From the NCBI RefSeq assembly GCF_000271845.1, contig NZ_JH719395.1, positions 532,025-596,024 on the forward strand: a DNA stretch of 64,000 nt. Reading direction: 5' to 3'. The position numbers and the translations under genes were made by a program. The notes beneath the pieces are model-generated. The model searched no databases and had not been told where the DNA came from. It saw only the letters and a list, made by a program, of their open reading frames with translations. Each line of letters starts with the position of its first letter. The stretch's first letter is position 1. The stretch comes from Rhizobium leguminosarum bv. trifolii WSM2297. Its GTDB lineage: Bacteria; Pseudomonadota; Alphaproteobacteria; Rhizobiales; Rhizobiaceae. Below are positions 50,998 through 59,808 of this stretch, one piece after another.

Positions 50998-51981
50998 ATG
51001 GAATGGATGGATATGCTTCCGAACCCGACCCTGGACCAATTGCAGGTGTTTTTGACCGTTGCCGAGACCGGCAGCTTTTCGGCCGCGTCGCGGGCGCTGA
51101 ACCGGGCTCAGTCGGTCGTCAGCTATACAATCGCCAATCTGGAAGCCCAGCTTGAAATGCCGCTTTTCGAGCGCTCCGGCGCCCGCCAGCCGAAGCTGAC
51201 GGAGGCGGGCAAGGCGATGCTGGAGGATGCGCGGCGAATTCTCGGCGACCTGCAGGTCATGCGGGCGCGCGTCAAGAGCCTGAAGGAAGGGCTTGAAGCG
51301 GAGGTCTCCGTCGCCATCAGTGTGATGGTGCCCTCACAGGCCATGGTGGACGTCTTGCATGAGTTTCGCGAGATGTTTCCATCCGTTTCGTTGAGCCTCA
51401 ACGTCGGGGAACTCGGGATGGTCATGGATCTCGTCCTCAATGGCAAGGCGACGATCGGGATTGGCGGCGCAGTGCTGAAGCCGGACGATTCGGTCGTCAC
51501 GGAGCGCATCGGTCATTCCTTCATGTTGCCGGTTGCCGCACGCAATCATCCGCTTGCCGGGATCGACCGGCCGCTGACACTCGGCGACGTGCGCGAGGAA
51601 GTGCAACTTGTTGTCACCGATGCGTCGGGCCTGACGAAAGGGCGCGATTTCAACGTTCTGTCCTATAAGACATGGCGCGTCAGCGATATCGCGACGAAAC
51701 ATCAGCTGATCAAGGCCGGGCTTGGCTGGGGCGGGCTTCCGGCGTCGCTGATCCATGACGATCTCCTGAGCGGCGCGCTCGTCCATCTCGATCTGGATGC
51801 CTATGAGCAGGGGGAGTATGCCATTTATTCGATGCGCCAGCTCGCCAACCCGCCCGGACCTGCCGCCACCTGGATGATCGACGCGTTCCGCAACCGGCTA
51901 TCCCATTGCCCGAGCCAGGCGGATTTCCACGCCCGGATCGCGGAACTGCGTGAACCCGCCATGCCACTTGCGGCCGAATGA
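50998..51981 (+). CDS. LysR-family transcriptional regulator, probably of azoR
   Basis: 327 residues (several in-frame ATGs; MLPNPTLDQLQVFLTVAETG at 51013 is a possible shorter start). The N-terminal helix-turn-helix is GSFSAASRALNRAQSVVSYT IANLEAQLEMPLFERSG; the substrate-binding domain follows from about residue 95. Divergent placement suggests control of azoR. The intergenic region holds ATCGAT-type half-sites near the start codon. Confidence 0.9.
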   Translation: MEWMDMLPNPTLDQLQVFLTVAETGSFSAASRALNRAQSVVSYTIANLEAQLEMPLFERSGARQPKLTEAGKAMLEDARRILGDLQVMRARVKSLKEGLEAEVSVAISVMVPSQAMVDVLHEFREMFPSVSLSLNVGELGMVMDLVLNGKATIGIGGAVLKPDDSVVTERIGHSFMLPVAARNHPLAGIDRPLTLGDVREEVQLVVTDASGLTKGRDFNVLSYKTWRVSDIATKHQLIKAGLGWGGLPASLIHDDLLSGALVHLDLDAYEQGEYAIYSMRQLANPPGPAATWMIDAFRNRLSHCPSQADFHARIAELREPAMPLAAE

Positions 51982-52008
51982 GGCAGGCGCGGCTCCCGCG
52001 CCTGCCTC
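51980..52008. terminator. Strong hairpin between lysR and cpdB
   Basis: GAGGCAGGCGCGG-CTC-CCGCGCCTGCCTC, perfect 13-bp arms with a 3-nt loop, beginning within the lysR stop codon and 10 nt before the convergent cpdB stop. A two-way terminator. Confidence 0.7.
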
Positions 52009-52018
52009 GGCTCTCCGT

Positions 52019-54007
52019 TTAAAGAACCAGTCTGAACTTCGAGAAGCCGTCGGCACCGTCGCCGGCATCCTCGATCTTGACGCTCTTCACCGCTGCGAGG
52101 AACTGCTTTGCCTTCGGCCCGCTTTCGAAGGTCGCCGTCGTGCCCGGCAGCGGCTTGAAGGTCCAGTTCGCATCGGCCGACGGATTGATCGTGCCCTGGT
52201 CGTGGACATAGCGGACGATGACGTCGCGGTTGGTGTCCGGCGCCTGGAAGATCACCTTGTCGGCTGCAATCTCCGGGAAACTGCCGCCGCCGCTGGCACG
52301 GTAATTGTTGGTGACGACAATGAATTTCTGGGCGGGATCGATCGGCTTGCCGTCGAAGGCGAGGTTCTGGATGCGGTTGGCATCCGGATTGATCGCCTTG
52401 CCGGATGAATCATATTTCGGCGGCTGCGACAGGTCGATCTGATAGGTCACGCCGTCGATGACGTCGAAATTGTAGGACGGGAAGTCGTTGTTGAGCAGCG
52501 GCGCATCCTTCGAGCCGGCGTCGATATGATTGAACATGCCCGCCGACATTTCTAGCCAGTTCTTCACCTGGGCGCCGGTGATGGCGACAGCCTGCACCGT
52601 GTTCGGATAGAGGTAGAGGTCGGCGACGTTCTTGATGGCGATATCGCCGGCCGGGACATCGGTATAATAGTCGGCGCCGCCGCGGCCACCGGCCTTGAAG
52701 GGGGCAGCGGCCGAAAGCACCGGCAAATCCTTGTACTCGGTGTCGGCCAGCATCTGCTTGATGTACCAGGTCTGGGCCTGGCTGACGACCTGCACGGAGG
52801 GATCGTCGGCGACCAGCGCGAAGTAGGAATAGAGCGGGGCGGAGGTCTTGCCGACCGGGGTGCGGACATAGGCGAGCGTCGCCTCATGCTCTGATTTGGC
52901 GGCCTCGACCACGTCCTTTTTGTCGGCGTAGTCGGCAACCACCTTCTTCTTGTCGTCACGGTGATAGATCGGCCGTGCTTCCGAGGTGAAATCGACGATC
53001 TTCCAGCTGTTGCCGTCCTTTTCGAGCAGCAGGTCGATGAGGCCGAGATGTGAGCCCCAGAAGCCGGCCATCACCGCCGGCTTGCCGTGCAGCGTGCCCT
53101 TGACGGCATCAGCATTGGCGATGCCGTCCCAGCTCTTCGGGCCGGGGAAGACGAGATGCTGGTGACCAGTGAAGATCGCGTCGATCCCCTCGACGGCGGC
53201 GAGATGCAGCGAGGCGTTTTCCATCTTTTCGGACGGCGCGGCTCCGTCGATGCCGGAATGGGAGAGCGCGATGACGATATCGGCGCCGGCTTCCTTCATG
53301 GCGGGAACCCAGGCCTTGGCCGCCTCGACGATGTCGCGCGTTTGCGCCTTGCCTTCGAGGTTCTTGATGTCCCAGAGCATGATCTGGGGCGGTACGAAGC
53401 CGATGAAGCCGATCTTGACGGGGCTTTCATTGCCGGCGCCGTCCTTGATCTGTTTTTCCACGATGATGTAGGGCTTGAAGAAAAGATCGTCCTGCTTCGG
53501 GTCCGAGGCGAGCTGGCCCTTGGTCAGATTGGCGCAGACGAAGGGGAAGTTCGCGCCCCCCAGGACCTTGAACATGAAGTCGAGGCCGTAGTTGAACTCG
53601 TGATTGCCGAGCGTCCCCACGGTGTAGCCGAGTGTGTTCATCGCCTTGATCACCGGATGGACGTCGCCGTCCTTCATGCCGTGCTGATAGGCCATGTAAT
53701 CGCCCATCGGATTGCCCTGCAGCACGTCGCCATTGTCGATCAGCAGCGAGTTGACGGCCTCGGCGCGGATATTGTCGATGATCGTCCCGGTGCGGGAAAG
53801 CCCCATCGTGTCGTTCGGCTTGTCAGCATAATAGTCATAGGGGAAGACGTTGACGTGAATATCGGTCGTCTCCATCAGCCGGAGATGCGCCTGGTTGGCG
53901 CTGGCGCGTGCGCTGAAAGGGTGCAGCAGCACCAGGGCGGAGGTAGCAGCGAGACCGCTGAGCAGGGAACGGCGGCTCATCACGCCGACATCGAAAATGG
54001 AAGACAT
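52019..54007 (-). CDS. cpdB: 2',3'-cyclic-nucleotide 2'-phosphodiesterase / 3'-nucleotidase, Tat-exported
   Basis: The ATG at 54007 with AAGGAGAGTTTCG upstream gives 662 residues. The signal contains a twin-arginine motif (SRRSLLSGLAATSALVLLHP), so export is folded via Tat, unlike the Sec-exported enterobacterial CpdB. The calcineurin-like metal site is visible (METTDIHVNV, LLIDNGDVLQGNPMGDY, TLGNHEFNYGLDF), followed by the 5'-nucleotidase C-terminal domain with IVVTNNYRASGGGSFPE. It degrades extracellular cyclic and 3' nucleotides to scavenge phosphate and nucleosides. Confidence 0.93.
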   Translation of the reverse strand: MSSIFDVGVMSRRSLLSGLAATSALVLLHPFSARASANQAHLRLMETTDIHVNVFPYDYYADKPNDTMGLSRTGTIIDNIRAEAVNSLLIDNGDVLQGNPMGDYMAYQHGMKDGDVHPVIKAMNTLGYTVGTLGNHEFNYGLDFMFKVLGGANFPFVCANLTKGQLASDPKQDDLFFKPYIIVEKQIKDGAGNESPVKIGFIGFVPPQIMLWDIKNLEGKAQTRDIVEAAKAWVPAMKEAGADIVIALSHSGIDGAAPSEKMENASLHLAAVEGIDAIFTGHQHLVFPGPKSWDGIANADAVKGTLHGKPAVMAGFWGSHLGLIDLLLEKDGNSWKIVDFTSEARPIYHRDDKKKVVADYADKKDVVEAAKSEHEATLAYVRTPVGKTSAPLYSYFALVADDPSVQVVSQAQTWYIKQMLADTEYKDLPVLSAAAPFKAGGRGGADYYTDVPAGDIAIKNVADLYLYPNTVQAVAITGAQVKNWLEMSAGMFNHIDAGSKDAPLLNNDFPSYNFDVIDGVTYQIDLSQPPKYDSSGKAINPDANRIQNLAFDGKPIDPAQKFIVVTNNYRASGGGSFPEIAADKVIFQAPDTNRDVIVRYVHDQGTINPSADANWTFKPLPGTTATFESGPKAKQFLAAVKSVKIEDAGDGADGFSKFRLVL

Positions 54008-54334
54008 CGAAACTCTCCTTGAAGGATCATGCATCGTCCGGCCCGTCAGAATTAGGACGATTTGGCGAGGAGTACACTGCAAAAATGACAGGACGGCAAA
54101 ACAATCGGTAGCAAAGGTGATGGGGTTTTGAAATGCAATTTATGGTGCAGCGTTCCGGCTGAAATCCATTGGGGCCGAGATCATGCGCAGGTCGCCATCG
54201 CGCACCGCGCCGTCGACATCAGCAACCTCGGCGCCAGGCTGGCGCAGGCACCAGGCCGGTACCCTCGACGTCAATGTTAACCGCAGCTACCGAAACGATT
54301 TCGGCCGCTCCTTCGGCGCAAAAGCGGTGCCGCC
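54008..54334. other. 327-nt region between cpdB and PilZ genes
   Basis: No complete gene. The plus strand around 54225-54340 reads like short fragments of degraded coding sequence in two frames (AVDISNLGARLAQAPGR; GTLDVNVNRSYRNDFGRSFG), which may be a remnant, but no family is recognised and chance is possible in GC-rich DNA. Confidence 0.4.
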
Positions 54335-54736
54335 TTAGGATTTCGGCGTCGACGTCGCCAAATGAGGTGGGCGGTCGCTGTTGGTCGCGGCTCTCAGTTG
54401 ACGCACCGCCAGCACCGGCCGGATTTCCTTATGGAAAAAGCGGAAATAGGAGGAGACCTGTGCCCGCGCATTCGAATTCACGTCGAACTGGATGCCGACA
54501 CGGCCATTGTGCTTCCAGCGGATGATGCCTTCGAGCAGACCGAGGTTTTCAGCTTCGATGCGCACCTTGCTGCCGGAAGCAGCATGGAGCGGCGTCTTGG
54601 TCTCCAGGGCGGCGCCGGTCGCCGACAGGTTGAGAATGCGGACATCTATTTCGCTGTTCAGATATTTGACGCTGCCGAAGACGCGGCAGTTTTGCCGGTC
54701 GGCCTTCCGGGCCGTGATTTTCAAATTGCGAGTCAT
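54335..54736 (-). CDS. PilZ-domain c-di-GMP-binding protein
   Basis: The ATG at 54736 with GAGGGAGAACGT upstream gives 133 residues. Single PilZ domain: RxxxR motif in ADRQNCRVFGSV and NxSxxG in ILNLSATGAALETK, both needed to bind c-di-GMP. The C-terminal extension (residues about 95-133) is basic. It is a candidate receptor for c-di-GMP made by the cyclase at 47277; many rhizobial PilZ proteins affect motility or polysaccharides. Confidence 0.9.
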   Translation of the reverse strand: MTRNLKITARKADRQNCRVFGSVKYLNSEIDVRILNLSATGAALETKTPLHAASGSKVRIEAENLGLLEGIIRWKHNGRVGIQFDVNSNARAQVSSYFRFFHKEIRPVLAVRQLRAATNSDRPPHLATSTPKS

Positions 54737-54820
54737 ACGTTCTCCCTCGAATATGGAGAGCAGCATAGCGCCCGAAAATTGAAATGGTTTTAGGGGCTTG
54801 GCTAAAATTGCATCGAATTG

Positions 54821-55699
54821 TCAATTGGCTGCGGCCCTGCGCCCGACCACATGCTCGCGCCAGACCGTGAAGATACCGGCGGCGACCACGATGACCGAGC
54901 CGACGATCATGTTGAAGCTCAGCGTTTCTCCATAAATCACCATGCCGATGATCGAGGCGTAGACAAGTGACAGATAGGTCAGCGGCTGGACGGCGGCGGC
55001 ATCGAGAATATCGTAGGCGCGGATCAGGAAATAATGGCTGGAAATGCTGGTTATGCAGACGAGCGCCATCCAGCCCCAGTCGGCTGATGACATCCAGCTC
55101 CAGTAGAACGGCCCGATAAGCGTCATCGTCACACCGCCGACGACGCCGGTATAAAAGAAGCTGGTCATCGACGAATCATCGCGGCTGACGAGGCGGGTGG
55201 CGATGACGTAGAAGGCGAAGTTGAAGCAGGAGGTGACGGCGAGAAGCAACTTCACGTCGAAAAATTCGCCTTCCGGCTTCAGGATTAGCAGCACGCCGAA
55301 AAGTCCGGCGCCGATCGCTGCCCACCGCCGCCACCCGACCCGCTCGCCGAGGATCGGCATCGCCAACAGCGCGATCAGAATCGGCGTCGCGGAAAAGATT
55401 GCCTGTGAGCGGGCAAGGCCGATCACGGCAAAACAGGTGATGGCCAGGACCACCTGGACCGCAAGCAGCACGCCGCGCGTCACTTGCAGGAGGGGGCGTT
55501 TGGTGCGGGCCGTCGCCTTGATGCCGCCGCGCATCTTCGAAGCGAGGATGATTGTGAAAAGCGCGAAGGCCCAGTAGCGGATCATCGTCACGAAGATCGG
55601 CGGATAGGTTGCTGCCAGATGTTTCGAGATGGCGTCCTGCAGCGAAAAGATGGTGAGCGCCGAGAGAGCGAAAATATAGCCTTGGGTCTTCGATGTCAT
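54821..55699 (-). CDS. EamA/DMT-family exporter
   Basis: The ATG at 55699 (MTSKTQGYIFALSALTIFSL) gives 292 residues with about ten membrane helices and two EamA repeats (QVVLAITCFAVIGLARSQAI ... PILGERVGWRRWAAIGAGLF GVLLIL; YASIIGMVIYGETLSFNMIV GSVIVVAAG). Such carriers export amino acids, metabolites or similar. The substrate is unknown; the next gene upstream is an Lrp regulator, which may hint at amino acids. Confidence 0.88.
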   Translation of the reverse strand: MTSKTQGYIFALSALTIFSLQDAISKHLAATYPPIFVTMIRYWAFALFTIILASKMRGGIKATARTKRPLLQVTRGVLLAVQVVLAITCFAVIGLARSQAIFSATPILIALLAMPILGERVGWRRWAAIGAGLFGVLLILKPEGEFFDVKLLLAVTSCFNFAFYVIATRLVSRDDSSMTSFFYTGVVGGVTMTLIGPFYWSWMSSADWGWMALVCITSISSHYFLIRAYDILDAAAVQPLTYLSLVYASIIGMVIYGETLSFNMIVGSVIVVAAGIFTVWREHVVGRRAAAN

Positions 55700-55770
55700 G
55701 ACGTGCCATTGAGCGGGAAACGCCCGCGCGCATGGAAGTCTGGGCAGGCTTTCGGCAAAGATGCAAGGGC

Positions 55771-56232
55771 TCAAAGCCCGACATTCGGCTTGTCGATGAT
55801 CTCTCTGAGGGCAAAGCTCGAATTAATCTTGACGACGTGGGGCAGGGCGGACAGCCAGTCGCGGTGGATGCGCTCATAGTCTTCGAGATCACGGGCGGCG
55901 ACCCTGAGGATATAGTCGTATTCGCCCGACATCAGGTAGCAGACGAGCACGTTCGGGCAGAGCTTCACCGCCGCCTCGAATTCCGCCAGCGTTTTGGCGA
56001 ACTGGCCGGAGAGCGAGATATGCACGATGGCGATCATCTTGTAGTCGAGCGCCTTGTGCGAAAGCCGCGCATGATAACCGTCGATGACGCCGCTTCTCTC
56101 CAGAATGTCGAGCCGGCGCGAACAGGCCGAAGGCGATAACCCGATCTTCTCGGCAAGCTCGGCATTGGTGATGCGGGCATTGGCCTGCAATGCCTTGAGA
56201 ATAGCAAGATCGATGGTATCGAGATCGGCCAT
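55771..56232 (-). CDS. Lrp/AsnC-family regulator, probable regulator of ald
   Basis: The start MADLDTIDLAILKALQANAR at 56232 gives 153 residues. Helix-turn-helix: ITNAELAEKIGLSPSACSRR LDILERSGVI; ligand domain: YLMSGEYDYILRVAARDLED Y. It is divergent from alanine dehydrogenase, as in mycobacterial aldR-ald and rhizobial alanine catabolism, so alanine is the likely effector. The palindrome at 56354 is a candidate site. Confidence 0.92.
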   Translation of the reverse strand: MADLDTIDLAILKALQANARITNAELAEKIGLSPSACSRRLDILERSGVIDGYHARLSHKALDYKMIAIVHISLSGQFAKTLAEFEAAVKLCPNVLVCYLMSGEYDYILRVAARDLEDYERIHRDWLSALPHVVKINSSFALREIIDKPNVGL

Positions 56233-56353
56233 TCGAAGAACTTTCGAAGAAAGGGGGAACGAGCACAATAATCGCCGAAAAATCGCGTCTTCGCAAATCG
56301 TCTTTGCAAGGACATTTCGCGGCCTTGGTGGTTGGATTCAGTGTCTGAGGAGA

Positions 56354-56367
56354 TCCGCAATTGCGGA
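56354..56367. promoter_or_regulatory. Perfect 14-bp palindrome upstream of ald
   Basis: TCCGCAATTGCGGA, perfect dyad, 21 nt before the ald start codon. A possible operator for the divergent Lrp-type regulator; being between promoter and gene it may repress rather than activate. Confidence 0.4.
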
Positions 56368-56388
56368 GATGACATGAGAGGAACGCCA

Positions 56389-57507
56389 ATGCGTGTCGGT
56401 TGCCCGAAGGAAATCAAGAATCATGAATATCGCGTCGGCCTGACGCCGGCTTCGGTGCGCGAATACGTCGCCCATGGCCACGAGGTCTGGGTGGAGACCA
56501 AGGCGGGCGCTGGCATCGGCGCCGATGACGCCGCCTATGCCGCGGCTGGCGCGAAGATCGCCGCCTCCGCCAAGGATATCTTCGAAAAATGCGACATGAT
56601 CGTCAAGGTGAAGGAGCCGCAGCCTTCCGAATGGGCGCAGCTGCGCGACGGTCAGCTTCTCTATACCTATCTGCATCTGGCGCCCGATCCCGAACAGACC
56701 AAAGGTCTGATCGCCTCCGGCGTCACCGCGATCGCTTATGAAACGGTGACCGACGAGCGCGGTGGCCTGCCGCTGCTGGCGCCGATGTCGGAGGTCGCCG
56801 GCCGCCTGTCGATCCAGGCGGGCGCGACTGCCCTGCAGAAGGCCAATGGCGGCCTCGGCGTCCTGCTCGGTGGCGTGCCGGGCGTGCTGCCAGGCAAGGT
56901 CGCGGTCATCGGCGGCGGCGTCGTCGGCCTGCATGCGGCCAGAATGGCCGCCGGCCTCGGCGCCGATGTCAGCATCCTCGACAGGTCGCTGCCACGTCTT
57001 CGTCAGCTCGACGACATCTTCGCTGGCCGCGTCCACACGCGTTATTCCAGCATCCAGGCATTGGAAGAGGAGGTCTTTTCGGCCGATCTCATCATCGGCG
57101 CCGTGCTGATCCCCGGTGCTGCCGCGCCGAAGCTGGTCACCCGCGAGATGCTGTCCGGCATGAAGAAGGGCTCCGTCATCGTCGACGTCGCCATCGACCA
57201 GGGCGGCTGCTTCGAGACCTCCCATGCAACGACCCATTCCGATCCGACCTACGAAGTCGACGGCGTGGTGCATTATTGCGTCGCCAACATGCCGGGCGCC
57301 GTGCCGGTCACCTCGGCGCACGCGCTGAACAATGCGACGCTGGTCCATGGTCTGGCGCTTGCCGATCGCGGCCTGCGCGCCATCGCCGAAGACAAGCATC
57401 TGAGGAACGGCCTCAATGTGCATAAGGGCCGTATCACCAACAAGCCGGTCGCCGAGGCGCTCGGCTACGAGGCCTTCGCGCCGGAGAGCGTGCTGAACGT
57501 AGCGTAA
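56389..57507 (+). CDS. ald: Alanine dehydrogenase
   Basis: The ATG at 56389 ([20 protein letters not shown]) has GAGAGGAACGCCA upstream and gives 372 residues, the usual length. NAD motif: [31 protein letters not shown]; substrate residues Arg15, Lys75 and His96 regions are present (YRVGLTP, VKVKEPQ, YLHLAPD). The enzyme interconverts alanine and pyruvate plus ammonia; in rhizobia it matters in bacteroid nitrogen export. Divergent from an Lrp regulator. Confidence 0.96.
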   Translation: MRVGCPKEIKNHEYRVGLTPASVREYVAHGHEVWVETKAGAGIGADDAAYAAAGAKIAASAKDIFEKCDMIVKVKEPQPSEWAQLRDGQLLYTYLHLAPDPEQTKGLIASGVTAIAYETVTDERGGLPLLAPMSEVAGRLSIQAGATALQKANGGLGVLLGGVPGVLPGKVAVIGGGVVGLHAARMAAGLGADVSILDRSLPRLRQLDDIFAGRVHTRYSSIQALEEEVFSADLIIGAVLIPGAAAPKLVTREMLSGMKKGSVIVDVAIDQGGCFETSHATTHSDPTYEVDGVVHYCVANMPGAVPVTSAHALNNATLVHGLALADRGLRAIAEDKHLRNGLNVHKGRITNKPVAEALGYEAFAPESVLNVA

Positions 57508-57517
57508 GTTGCCTCAC

Positions 57518-58033
57518 TCAAGGTGAGGTGAGGGCGCCGGTCTCCGCAAAGGCCGGCGCCTTTACCTTGTCGATCCGGCATTGGAAGCAGTTGTTGCGTG
57601 CCGAGCGCACATGGACATAAGCGATCTCCGGCCGTGCCAGCAGTGTCCCGGCATAGGTCGGAATATCGGCGATCTCGGCCACCGCACCGGTGCCATAGAC
57701 GATGCGATTGCTCTCGCTGTAACCGCGGACGATGAAATCGGGGCTCATCGCCAGCATCGGCGGCTGGATCTCTTCGGCGGCATAACGCCGGCAGGGCTGT
57801 TTGTGCAGGAAAATCGGACCGGTTTCGGCGTAGGGCTGCAGCGCGGGGAACGGCCGGTAGGCGAAAACCAGGAACTCCTCACCTTCTTCGATATTCCTCA
57901 AGCAGTGGCGGCAAGGGTTGCCGTCACCGTCGGAAACCACCATCTCCGGCAGATTGTCATAGGCGTCGCGGCCGCCGTTCCAGAGGGCTTCAGCATCGGC
58001 AGTCGGCATGGCGATAAAACGAATGGCGGTCAT
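57518..58033 (-). CDS. DUF1203 protein
   Basis: The ATG at 58033 with AAGGAGATTTGCC upstream gives 171 residues. DUF1203 pattern: CRHCLRNIEEGEEFLVFAYR PFPALQPYAETGPIFLH, YSESNRIVYGTGAV, and the end VHVRSARNNCFQCRIDKV with conserved Cys. Cytoplasmic, function unknown. Its 3' end overlaps a hairpin that may terminate ald. Confidence 0.85.
   Translation of the reverse strand: MTAIRFIAMPTADAEALWNGGRDAYDNLPEMVVSDGDGNPCRHCLRNIEEGEEFLVFAYRPFPALQPYAETGPIFLHKQPCRRYAAEEIQPPMLAMSPDFIVRGYSESNRIVYGTGAVAEIADIPTYAGTLLARPEIAYVHVRSARNNCFQCRIDKVKAPAFAETGALTSP
57533..57563 (+). terminator. Possible ald terminator
   Basis: GGCGCCGG and CCGGCGCC pair across 12 nt and are followed by TTT on the plus strand, 26 nt after the ald stop. 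It overlaps the end of the convergent DUF1203 gene. Confidence 0.45.
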
Positions 58034-58056
58034 GGCAAATCTCCTTGATGATCGCC

Positions 58057-58314
58057 ATGAAGTTGCACCTGGACCATCGCCCAAGCCACCCGTTTCTTGC
58101 GTCTGGGAAATCCGCGGCTATTCTTCGTGAGATGCTGCTTGGCGAAAGGAGAAGCCCCTTGGCCGAAGTCGACCTCGCGCTGTTGGCGCAACAGAATGCA
58201 GAAATACTGGAAGAGCTGAGAGCCTTGCGCCGGGAGGTGGCGGAGTTGAAGGAGCAGTCGGGCCGCCGCTCGATTTCGAGCGCCGCAACGATCCGCGCCG
58301 CCCGAACAGTCTGA
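58057..58314 (+). CDS. Possible small coiled-coil protein
   Basis: 85 residues from the ATG at 58057; an ATG at 58132 is also possible (60 aa). The central part is a clear coiled-coil heptad (LALLAQQNAEILEELRALRR EVAELKEQSG). No good ribosome site for either start, and the ORF overlaps the upstream region of the divergent DUF1203 gene. The heptad pattern speaks for coding. Confidence 0.4.
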   Translation: MKLHLDHRPSHPFLASGKSAAILREMLLGERRSPLAEVDLALLAQQNAEILEELRALRREVAELKEQSGRRSISSAATIRAARTV

Positions 58315-58354
58315 CGCAGCGTTAGCCGTTCCATCCACGTCGGACGAGAATCCG

Positions 58355-58915
58355 TCAACCTTTCCGCGCCAGCTCCAACAGTTCCTTGTCGCTCAGCGGC
58401 CGGACGATGCCGGTGCCTGTGGACACCGGGGAGAAGCCGAACATCTGGTAGAGCTGCAGCGCGCGCGGATGGTCGAGATTGTTGGTGGTGGTGACCACCC
58501 GCTTCGGATTGAGCGTCCAGATGGCGTAGAGCGCCTGCAGCAGGAACCATTTGCCGATGCCAAGGCCGAGCGCATGTTCGATCAGGCCGAAATGGCTGAG
58601 CTCGATCATATCCTCGTCCTCGCAGAAATATTCGTAGAAGCCGGCGGGCGCGCCGTTGACATAGAGGACGCTGATATTGTTGCGCTTGTCGTTCAGCGTC
58701 TGGCTAAGCTGCTCGTCGCTCATCCGCAGCCGATCCACCCATTGCCAGCGCGCGCCGACCTGCCGGTAGAGGTAGCGATAGAAGGGCAGCGGGATCGCAG
58801 GCGCGCGCATGATCGCCGTCTGGATATTGACCGGCACCGGCATGCTCGCCTTCGGCGCCGCCGTCATTTCGAGCCGCGTGATGTGAGCTTTCAAAGAAGC
58901 GGGTGTCTTCCCCAT
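58355..58915 (-). CDS. GNAT-family N-acetyltransferase
   Basis: 186 residues. The GNAT core is seen as VLYVNGAPAGFYEYFCEDED MIELSHFGL (strands 2-4), the acetyl-CoA loop in HALGLGIGKWFLLQALYAIW, and LDHPRALQLYQMFGFSPV at the end. It starts 5 nt after sseA and is the last gene of the cysK-alaX-sseA unit. The substrate is unknown. Confidence 0.88.
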   Translation of the reverse strand: MGKTPASLKAHITRLEMTAAPKASMPVPVNIQTAIMRAPAIPLPFYRYLYRQVGARWQWVDRLRMSDEQLSQTLNDKRNNISVLYVNGAPAGFYEYFCEDEDMIELSHFGLIEHALGLGIGKWFLLQALYAIWTLNPKRVVTTTNNLDHPRALQLYQMFGFSPVSTGTGIVRPLSDKELLELARKG

Positions 58916-58920
58916 GGCGA

Positions 58921-59790
58921 TCAGGCTTTAACCGGTGTCGGCGGACCAGTGACGATGGGCGTATCGTCACGGCTGCCCCATTCGCTCCACGAACCGTCAT
59001 AGAGTTTGTTGTCGTGATGGCCGAGCGATTCCAGCGCCAGCGTGATGATCGCGGCTGTTATGCCTGAGCCGCACGAGGTGACGACGGGCTTGGAAAGATC
59101 GATGCCGGCGTCTTCGATCGTCTGGCGCAGTTCGGGCAGCGACTTGAACCGGCCCTGGTTGGCGAAGGTGCCGGAGGGCAGGCTGCGGGCGCCGGGCATA
59201 TGGCCGGAGCGCATGCCGGCGCGCGGCTCGGGCTCGGCGGCGGCGAAGCGGCCAGCGCTGCGGGCGTCGGCGATCTGCATCGCGCCGCTGGAGACGATGT
59301 CGCGCATCGTATCGAGCGTCACCACGCGGCTCTCGTCGAAGTCAGGCCTAAAGGTCGCCGGCGCAGGGTTGGGGGTCGTGGTTTCAAGTGGACGGCCTTC
59401 AGCCTTCCAGCCGTCGAGACCGCCGTCGAGCACGAAGACGTTCTTTGCGCCCATCACCCGGAACAGCCACCAGACGCGCGGCGAGGCGAACACACCGATG
59501 CCGTCATAGACGACGATCCGATCGTTCTCGCTGATGCCGAGCCGGCCGACTTCGGCGGCGAAATAATCGGGCGAGGGGATCGTGTGCGGCAGCGATGTCG
59601 AATGGTCGGCGATCTTGTCCTGGTCGAAACGGATGGCGCCGGGAATATGGCCGGCCGCATATTCGGCATCGGCATCGCGCTTTTGCGCAGGCAAATAGAA
59701 GGAGGCGTCCAGCACCCGCAGATCGGGCTTGCCGAGCTCGGCCTGCAGCCAGTCGGCCGAGACGACGAAACGGCTCTTGGTCTCACTCAT
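58921..59790 (-). CDS. sseA: 3-mercaptopyruvate sulfurtransferase
   Basis: 289 residues with GGAGATCATC before the ATG. Two rhodanese domains; the second ends with active-site loop TSCGSGITAAIITLALESLG (CG[ST]G[IV]TA type), which marks mercaptopyruvate sulfurtransferase rather than thiosulfate sulfurtransferase. The enzyme transfers sulphur from 3-mercaptopyruvate, a cysteine product, to thiols or cyanide. Its place beside cysK fits cysteine metabolism. It lies 18 nt after alaX. Confidence 0.93.
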   Translation of the reverse strand: MSETKSRFVVSADWLQAELGKPDLRVLDASFYLPAQKRDADAEYAAGHIPGAIRFDQDKIADHSTSLPHTIPSPDYFAAEVGRLGISENDRIVVYDGIGVFASPRVWWLFRVMGAKNVFVLDGGLDGWKAEGRPLETTTPNPAPATFRPDFDESRVVTLDTMRDIVSSGAMQIADARSAGRFAAAEPEPRAGMRSGHMPGARSLPSGTFANQGRFKSLPELRQTIEDAGIDLSKPVVTSCGSGITAAIITLALESLGHHDNKLYDGSWSEWGSRDDTPIVTGPPTPVKA

Positions 59791-59808
59791 GATGATCTCC
59801 CTTGATGG

